In this document: one piece after another, positions 6,863-11,394 of the stretch
Position numbering within the stretch: the stretch's first letter is position 1
Layout: every line of letters starts with the position of its first letter
Assembly (NCBI GenBank): GCA_016199325.1
Contig: JACQGW010000032.1
Location: 1-11,394 of the forward strand
Source of the DNA: Chloroflexota bacterium
GTDB taxonomy: Bacteria; Chloroflexota; Dehalococcoidia; JACQGW01
Reading direction: 5' to 3'
DNA: 11,394 nucleotides
Notes under the pieces: generated by a model
What the model was told of the DNA's origin: nothing
The model's input: the letters and a program-made list of their open reading frames with translations, nothing else
Database searches by the model: none
Program-made: the position numbers and the translations under genes

Positions 6863-8104
6863 ATGCCTGAGGACAACGTGAGTACGTTCTTCGTTGTCGT
6901 TCGGGGGGTGAGCGCCAGGCGCAGCCGGGCGCTGCCCCGGTGGCTCGGCCTGCGCGAGCACCGGCTGGCGCTGGTGCTCCTGGGCGCGTTCGCCGCCGTG
7001 CTCCTGCTGGGCGCGATCGTCCCGCAGCGCTGGACACTGCCGCCGATCGAGTACGGCCGCTGGCGGCAGACCTATGCGCCGGTCTCCTCCTGGCTGGAGG
7101 CGCTGGGCTTTACCAACGCGGCGCCGGCACCGGCGCTGGCCGCCGTCGCCGTGCCCCTAATGGCGAGCCTGGCGCACTGCACAGCCCGGCGCCTGCTGGC
7201 GCTGGGCCGCCAGTGGGCTGCCTCCGGCGTGACCCGGGCATCGCTGGGGCGTCTGGGCTCGGCGGTCTTTCACGGCTCGCTCCTGGTCGGCCTCGTCGCC
7301 TACACGGCGAGCGGCGCCGCCCGCTTCAGCGGCCACGCCGAGCTGTCGCCCGGCCAGAGCGTCCTCGACCTGCCCGACCGCTACATGGCAACCGAGGTCG
7401 GCTGGCTCCCGCTCCCGGCCAGTGGCCTGACGATCCGGCTCGACGGCCTCCTGCTGGACGCCTGGGCGGACGGCTCTTTGAAAGAACAGGCGGCGCTCAT
7501 CTCGGTGCTGCGCGATGGCCGGTTGCTGGCGCAGCGGGAGCTGGAGCGCAGCCAGCCGATCGACGTGGAGGGGCTGACGATTGTGCTGGCGTCACAGACG
7601 GGTCCGGCGGTGCTGCTGGCGCTGATGGACGAGCGAGGCGGCCGCGGCGGCTGGGTCCACTTCCCAGCCTGGCCCGGCGAGGGGCGGACCGATCTGACCT
7701 TCCAGGTGCCGCAGACCCCGTTGCTTCTGGCGGTGACGCTGGAAGGCGCCACACTCCAGCAGCGCGACGCCGCCGTGCTGACCCTCCGCCCGCTGGGCGA
7801 GAACCGATCCGACGGCGGACGTAGGGGCGGTTCACGAACCGCCCCTACAGCGGCGGACGTAGGGGCGGTTCGTGAACCGCCCAACGGGGCCGGCGAATGG
7901 CGGCTGCGGCCGGGCGAGGAAGCCGCGATTGGCCCCTACCAGTTTCGCTTTGTCGCCGTCGACAGTTGGAACGGCGTGACGATCAATCGCGATCCCTTCG
8001 TCGGCTGGGCGTTCGGCGCGTTTGCCGTTGGCCTGGCCGGCCTGGCGCTCGTGACGCTTCTGCCCGGTGGGAAGGGGACTGGATCATGGTCGAGCTCGAA
8101 ATAA
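6863..8104 (+). CDS. resB: cytochrome c biogenesis protein ResB/Ccs1 family
   Basis: The product is 413 residues from ATG 6863. GTG 6878, preceded by TGAGGA with a 4-nt spacer, is an equally good start. TM segments are at about 36-53, 91-105, 133-150 and 379-400, with a large external domain between the last two, as expected for ResB/Ccs1 (system II). H137 (in AVFHGSLLVG) sits in the third TM and could be the conserved membrane haem ligand. The segment TINRDPFVGWAFGAF before the last TM matches the family pattern in which a K/R-D-P precedes the final helix. With CcsA it forms the haem export and apocytochrome ligation complex. Residues about 317-341 (RRGGSRTAPTAADVGAVREPP) are encoded by a palindromic DNA repeat, an unusual low-complexity insertion in the external domain. 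The gene ends inside ccsA (19-bp overlap), implying coupling. The sequence is divergent, so ResB is assigned by topology, motif and neighbour. Confidence 0.85.
   Translation: MPEDNVSTFFVVVRGVSARRSRALPRWLGLREHRLALVLLGAFAAVLLLGAIVPQRWTLPPIEYGRWRQTYAPVSSWLEALGFTNAAPAPALAAVAVPLMASLAHCTARRLLALGRQWAASGVTRASLGRLGSAVFHGSLLVGLVAYTASGAARFSGHAELSPGQSVLDLPDRYMATEVGWLPLPASGLTIRLDGLLLDAWADGSLKEQAALISVLRDGRLLAQRELERSQPIDVEGLTIVLASQTGPAVLLALMDERGGRGGWVHFPAWPGEGRTDLTFQVPQTPLLLAVTLEGATLQQRDAAVLTLRPLGENRSDGGRRGGSRTAPTAADVGAVREPPNGAGEWRLRPGEEAAIGPYQFRFVAVDSWNGVTINRDPFVGWAFGAFAVGLAGLALVTLLPGGKGTGSWSSSK
7813..7885. repeat. two palindromic repeats, 38-bp period, inside resB
   Basis: GTAGGGGCGGTTC (7821-7833) and GAACCGCCCCTAC (7836-7848) form a perfect 13-bp palindrome around two bases. 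A second, slightly degraded copy is at 7859-7885. Each is preceded by CGGCGGAC (7813 and 7851), giving a 38-bp period. As 38 is not a multiple of three, the two copies are read in different frames, yet resB stays open. Confidence 0.9.
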
Positions 8105-8916
8105 CGGCGCACTGGGCGGCCGCCGTCGCCTACGCGGTCGCCACGCTGGTCGCGGGCGTTGCCGTCTGCTTCCGGCGGGAGCGGCTGCTGCTGGTGGCTG
8201 CGGCTTTCCTCGGCCTGGGAGCAGCGGCCCATGCCGGCGCGCTGGGCCTGCGCTGGGCTGCCAGCGGGCACGGGCCGTTCCTGGGGCGGTACGAGGCGTT
8301 CTCCTCCCATGCGCTGGCGGTGGTGCTGGTCTTCCTGCTGCTCCAGGCTCTCCTGCCGGCCTTGCGTATGGGGAGCCTGGCGGTGGCCCCGGTCGCATTT
8401 CTGCTGCTGGGGGTGGCGCTCCTCTCGCCGGCGGCGCCGACCTATCCGTCGCCGGCGCTGCGGAGCCCCTGGCTGACGATCCACGTGAACGTCGCCAAGC
8501 TGGCGCTCGCGACGACGGTGGCCGCCGGCGCGGTCGGAGCGCTGAGCCTGGTCCGCGGGCGGGTTGCCGTCGGGCCGGGCCTGCTCGCGGTGGATCGAAC
8601 GGCGGCAGCGGAGCTGGAGGTGCTCTGCCACCGGCTGGTGAGCTACACCTTTTTCCTGATGAGCGTGGTGATCCTTTCGGGTGCGCTCTGGGCGAGCGTG
8701 GCCTGGGGATCGTACTGGAGCTGGGATCCGGTGGAGACGTGGTCGCTGGCATACTGGGCCGGTTGCGCCTTCGTGCTCCACCTGCGCGGCGCCGGCGGCT
8801 GGAAAGGGCAACGGTGGGCGACCGGCGTCGTCGCGCTCGCCGTTCTGGGGATGACGACCTTCGTCGGATACGGCCATTTCGGGGTGAGCCTGCATGCAGG
8901 GTATATCGCACCCTGA
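8086..8916 (+). CDS. ccsA: cytochrome c biogenesis protein CcsA (system II haem exporter/ligase, haem handling protein family)
   Basis: The product is 276 residues from ATG 8086, preceded by AAGGGG with an 8-nt spacer and overlapping the end of resB by 19 bp. The haem handling signature is complete: WGSYWSWDPVETWS at residues 207-220 (the WWD domain). Candidate external haem-ligand histidines flank it: H133 in SPWLTIHVNVAKLA, and H270 in GVSLHAGYI near the C-terminus (GLHSY in relatives). H182 (CHRLVSYTFF) is the likely membrane histidine. About eight hydrophobic helices are visible. The length is near that of short CcsA/ResC proteins. It works with ResB to move haem out and attach it to CXXCH sites, presumably including those of the adjacent seven-haem cytochrome. 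System II also needs thiol reduction (CcdA, ResA/CcsX), which is not encoded here. Confidence 0.93.
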   Translation: MVELEITAHWAAAVAYAVATLVAGVAVCFRRERLLLVAAAFLGLGAAAHAGALGLRWAASGHGPFLGRYEAFSSHALAVVLVFLLLQALLPALRMGSLAVAPVAFLLLGVALLSPAAPTYPSPALRSPWLTIHVNVAKLALATTVAAGAVGALSLVRGRVAVGPGLLAVDRTAAAELEVLCHRLVSYTFFLMSVVILSGALWASVAWGSYWSWDPVETWSLAYWAGCAFVLHLRGAGGWKGQRWATGVVALAVLGMTTFVGYGHFGVSLHAGYIAP

Positions 8917-8941
8917 GCGCCCTGCGCCCGGCGGAGCGAAT

Positions 8942-8948
8942 GGGGAGG
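8942..8948 (+). promoter_or_regulatory. strong Shine-Dalgarno site deciding the GGDEF/HD-GYP start
   Basis: GGGGAGG lies 5 nt before ATG 8954. This favours 8954 over the in-frame ATG 8894, which lies within ccsA and has no comparable site. Confidence 0.75.
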
Positions 8949-8953
8949 TCGAC

Positions 8954-11029
8954 ATGGACGTCGATAGCGTACTGCCGAGCGCGGCGGTCAGCGATCCGCG
9001 GGAGCGCGCCGGCGGGGGTGCGGCGCGGCTGACCGCGCTGATGGAACGGAGCGGCCATGTCCTGGGGGTCCAGAGCATCCGCACGAAAGTGCTCGTCGCG
9101 CTGGTTGTGCTCACGCTCGTCACTGCGGCCGTCCTGGTCTACGTCTCGGCGACGGTGGTGAAGACGGCACTTCTCCAGGAGCGCCTCCAGCGTGGGCAGA
9201 CGATCCAGCACGTTGTCGAGACGCTCTTCGCCGGCGAGGCGGACCTGCGAGGGCCATGGGCAGAACGCCGCCTGGCGACCATCGCCGAAGCCGGTCCGGA
9301 TATCCGCCAGGTTGCCATCCTGGTGCCGGAAGGGCAGCGCTGGCGGGTGGCGGCCAGCAGCCGATCGGACGCCTTGCTGGACCTGCTGGAGATCGGCGTG
9401 GCGCCGACAGAGCTGACGTCGCCGGTCTTGCTTCCGGTGCCCGGGGACGGGGACGACAGCCACTACTATCTGGCCCCCCTGCCGGGCCACGCGCAGCCGG
9501 GCCCGGCGCTGCTGCTGGAGAACGACACCGCCGCGATTCAGCGGACACTCAACGAGATCCTGCGCAGAACCGTCCAGCTCGGCGTCGTCGGCGTCGTGAT
9601 CCTGGGGGGAGTGCTCATCTGGGGATCGGAGTTCCTGCTGCTGCGCCCCATCCGCCAGCTCCACTGGCTGGCATCCGAGCTGGAGCAGGGCAAGCTCCAG
9701 GTCCGCAGCGGCATCAGCCGGCCGGATGAGATCGGGCATCTCGCCTCGGCGCTCGACCAGATGGCGGCCGCGCTGGAACGGGCCGCCGAGGAGAACAGGC
9801 AGCTCTACCGGGAGCTCGAGCAGCGCTTCCAGGTCGCCAACCTGGATGCCATCACCGACTACCTGACGGAGCTCTTCAACCACCGCTACCTCCAATTGCG
9901 CCTGGAGCAGGAGCTCGCGCAGACGGCGCGCCAGCGAACCTCGCTGAGCCTTCTGCTGCTGGACATCGACCACTTCAAGGCGCTCAACGACGCCTACGGC
10001 CACCCCGTCGGCGACCAGATCCTGGCCAAGCTGGCCGGCCTGATCCGGTCGTCGGTGCGGGCGATGGACATCCCCTGTCGGTACGGCGGCGAGGAGTTTG
10101 CGATCCTGCTGCCGGGCACCGGTTCCCAGGAGGCCCTCGCCGTGGCCGAGCGGATTCGGCGCGCGATTGCCGGTCACCTGTTCCAGATGTCGGCCACGTC
10201 CGAGGACCGCGTCACGGTGAGCATCGGAGTTGCCACGGCGCTGCAGGACGCGACCGATCGCGATGGACTGCTCAAGGCCGTCGACGACGCGCTCTACTAC
10301 GCCAAGCGGATGGGGCGAAACCAGGTCTGGGCGTGGCGGGACATCGTCGTCGAGGAGACATCGGCCAACCGCCCCGAGTGGTGGGAGCAGCTCCAGTTGA
10401 ACGCCATCCGCTCGCTGGCGACCGTCGTCGACGTCCGTGATGCCTACACCCACCACCACGGCGACCAGGTCGCCCGCCTGGCCACGACCACCGGGCGGGC
10501 CCTGGGGCTCTCGGCGGCAGATCTGCGGGCGCTGATGCTCGCCGGCACGGTCCACGACGTCGGCAAGATCGGCATCCCCGACCGCATTCTCGGCAAGGCG
10601 GGGCCGCTGACGGACGACGAGCGCTCGGTGATCAAGGGCCATCCCGCTCTTGGCGAGCACATCCTCCAACAGGTGCGCGGCCTGGAGGAGATCGCGCTCC
10701 TCGTGCGCGCGCACCACGAGCGGTGGGATGGAGCCGGCTATCCCGACGGTCTGAAGGGCGAGGAGATTCCGTTGCTGGCGCGCGTGCTGGCGGTCGCCGA
10801 CGCTTTCCACGCGATGACCTCCGATCGGCCCTACCGCAAGGCGCTGGCGGTTGCTCGGGCGCTGCGTGAGCTCCGGCGGGAGGCCGGCCGCCAGCTCGAT
10901 CCGCAGGTCGTCGAGGCGTTCTGTCAGGCGGTCGAACGGGGCGATCTGGACACCGTCGCTCCATCCGAACGTGCCGAGCAGCCGTGCCCCCACGCGGCAC
11001 TCCTGGCCGAGGTCCAGGGCGCAGGCTGA
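8954..11029 (+). CDS. membrane GGDEF and HD-GYP protein (diguanylate cyclase/c-di-GMP phosphodiesterase) with HAMP domain
   Basis: The product is 691 residues. TM1 is at about 45-64 and TM2 at about 209-229; between them is an external sensor region of about 145 residues with no recognised fold. A HAMP domain follows (RPIRQLHWLASELEQG, then RPDEIGHLASALDQM). The GGDEF domain (about 298-462) has an intact active site GGEEF at 378-382, the allosteric RxxD (RAMD, 369-372) five residues upstream, and LDIDHFKALND. The HD-GYP domain (about 480-665) has HHHGDQVARLA, the HD pair in HDVGKIG (534-535), KGHPALGEHIL, HHERWDGAGYPDG (587-599) and ADAFHAMTSDRPYR. Both catalytic halves look intact, so it could both make c-di-GMP from GTP and hydrolyse it, with the external region setting the balance. 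The gene starts 37 nt after ccsA, suggesting co-transcription. What it senses is unknown. Confidence 0.95.
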   Translation: MDVDSVLPSAAVSDPRERAGGGAARLTALMERSGHVLGVQSIRTKVLVALVVLTLVTAAVLVYVSATVVKTALLQERLQRGQTIQHVVETLFAGEADLRGPWAERRLATIAEAGPDIRQVAILVPEGQRWRVAASSRSDALLDLLEIGVAPTELTSPVLLPVPGDGDDSHYYLAPLPGHAQPGPALLLENDTAAIQRTLNEILRRTVQLGVVGVVILGGVLIWGSEFLLLRPIRQLHWLASELEQGKLQVRSGISRPDEIGHLASALDQMAAALERAAEENRQLYRELEQRFQVANLDAITDYLTELFNHRYLQLRLEQELAQTARQRTSLSLLLLDIDHFKALNDAYGHPVGDQILAKLAGLIRSSVRAMDIPCRYGGEEFAILLPGTGSQEALAVAERIRRAIAGHLFQMSATSEDRVTVSIGVATALQDATDRDGLLKAVDDALYYAKRMGRNQVWAWRDIVVEETSANRPEWWEQLQLNAIRSLATVVDVRDAYTHHHGDQVARLATTTGRALGLSAADLRALMLAGTVHDVGKIGIPDRILGKAGPLTDDERSVIKGHPALGEHILQQVRGLEEIALLVRAHHERWDGAGYPDGLKGEEIPLLARVLAVADAFHAMTSDRPYRKALAVARALRELRREAGRQLDPQVVEAFCQAVERGDLDTVAPSERAEQPCPHAALLAEVQGAG

Positions 11030-11033
11030 TGCC

Positions 11034-11246
11034 GTGAAGACGGCGATGACACTTCACAATCGGGTCGGCCACGAGTTCCGGACGCCGGACCGCGCTCTGG
11101 ACGACGCGCTGCGCACCGGGCAGGTCGACCGCGGCCTGCCCTACGTCCGGAAGAAGGGGATGGAGCTGCTCAGCAACGCTGAGCCGTCAAGCCGAACCAG
11201 AAACCCCAAACCCGCCCCGCCCCTGCGGTTCCGACGGGCGTTCTAG
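11034..11246 (+). CDS. small hypothetical protein
   Basis: A 70-residue frame starts at GTG 11034, 4 nt after the preceding stop; ATG 11046 is an alternative. I do not recognise it. The first 45 or so codons have the high third-position GC of neighbouring genes (for example HEFRTPDRALDDALRTGQVD), while the last 20 residues are rich in Arg and Pro with no clear structure. No signal peptide or TM is visible and the Shine-Dalgarno site is weak. It may be a coupled small gene, a remnant, or chance. Confidence 0.35.
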   Translation: MKTAMTLHNRVGHEFRTPDRALDDALRTGQVDRGLPYVRKKGMELLSNAEPSSRTRNPKPAPPLRFRRAF

Positions 11247-11394
11247 CCTAACTTTCGTGCAACCGGTGACCGATTCGACCGGGAAGAGGCTGGCGGCGTC
11301 GTCGCTGGGAGCGCAGGCGTCTCGCCTGCTTGAGTTGAGTCAACCGGCAAACGGTCAGAATCAGCATGGCGCGCCACTAGTGGGTCATTTGCCA
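11247..11394. other. intergenic tail with dispersed-repeat arm and short palindromes
   Basis: No credible gene is seen. A single arm of the SAGVPPA-type repeat is at 11307-11329 (one mismatch to 474-496). GTTGAGTCAAC (11334-11344) is an 11-bp palindrome. TGGCGCGCCA (11367-11376) and CCACTAGTGG (11374-11383) are overlapping 10-bp palindromes. GGCAAA (11346) and TTTGCC (11388) are inverted to each other near the window end. No convincing terminator is visible. Confidence 0.6.

Noticed and set aside
8084..10993. 969-residue minus-strand open frame
   Set aside because: It is antisense to ccsA and the GGDEF/HD-GYP gene, both with clear family motifs; no domain is visible in the antisense product.
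11210..11246. Possible terminator CGCCC/GGGCG near the end of the small frame
   Set aside because: It has only a 5-bp stem with a long loop and a weak TTCT tail, too little to call.

Overview
The window is very GC-rich. All genes are on the + strand and form one apparent operon for a multiheme c-type cytochrome and its maturation. System II cytochrome c biogenesis (ResB/CcsA), a very long Thr-Pro stalk on an exported protein, a GGDEF/HD-GYP protein and many short palindromic dispersed repeats together suggest a free-living, high-GC bacterium, possibly a Chloroflexota (Thermomicrobia-like) lineage. That assignment is inference; no rRNA or marker gene is present.

Layout: (1) Positions 1-110 hold a 54-bp tandem pair of GC-rich palindromic repeats. 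(2) 96-1946 is an open frame with a repeat-built, highly charged N-terminal part, one membrane segment and a six-bladed NHL-type propeller. Its true start is uncertain and the frame is open to the left edge. (3) 1939-5904, overlapping by 8 bp, encodes an exported protein of about 1321 residues: signal peptide, about 405-residue Thr/Pro-rich stalk, two or three beta-sandwich-like regions and a C-terminal domain with seven CXXCH haem-binding motifs. (4) 5905-6051 contains a 115-bp MITE-like element with terminal inverted repeats and 10-bp target-site duplications that copied the next gene's Shine-Dalgarno region. (5) 6052-6693 is a membrane-anchored TPR protein. (6) 6694-6862 is a repeat-rich spacer. 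(7) 6863-8104 (ResB/Ccs1) and 8086-8916 (CcsA) overlap by 19 bp and form the haem export and ligation machinery. (8) 8954-11029 is a two-TM, HAMP, GGDEF, HD-GYP cyclic-di-GMP enzyme. (9) 11034-11246 is a small unrecognised frame, followed by a repeat-containing tail.

Working model: CcsA/ResB deliver haem to the seven-haem cytochrome, which the Thr-Pro stalk may hold away from the membrane for extracellular or wall-spanning electron transfer. The TPR and NHL proteins are probably assembly or interaction partners, and the GGDEF/HD-GYP protein may tie the system to c-di-GMP signalling. CcdA and a ResA/CcsX thioredoxin, usually needed by system II, are not in the window.

The most distinctive feature is the density of mobile or palindromic repeats inside coding frames: two families in the NHL gene's N-terminal part, one in the periplasmic domain of resB, and the MITE between the cytochrome and TPR genes.
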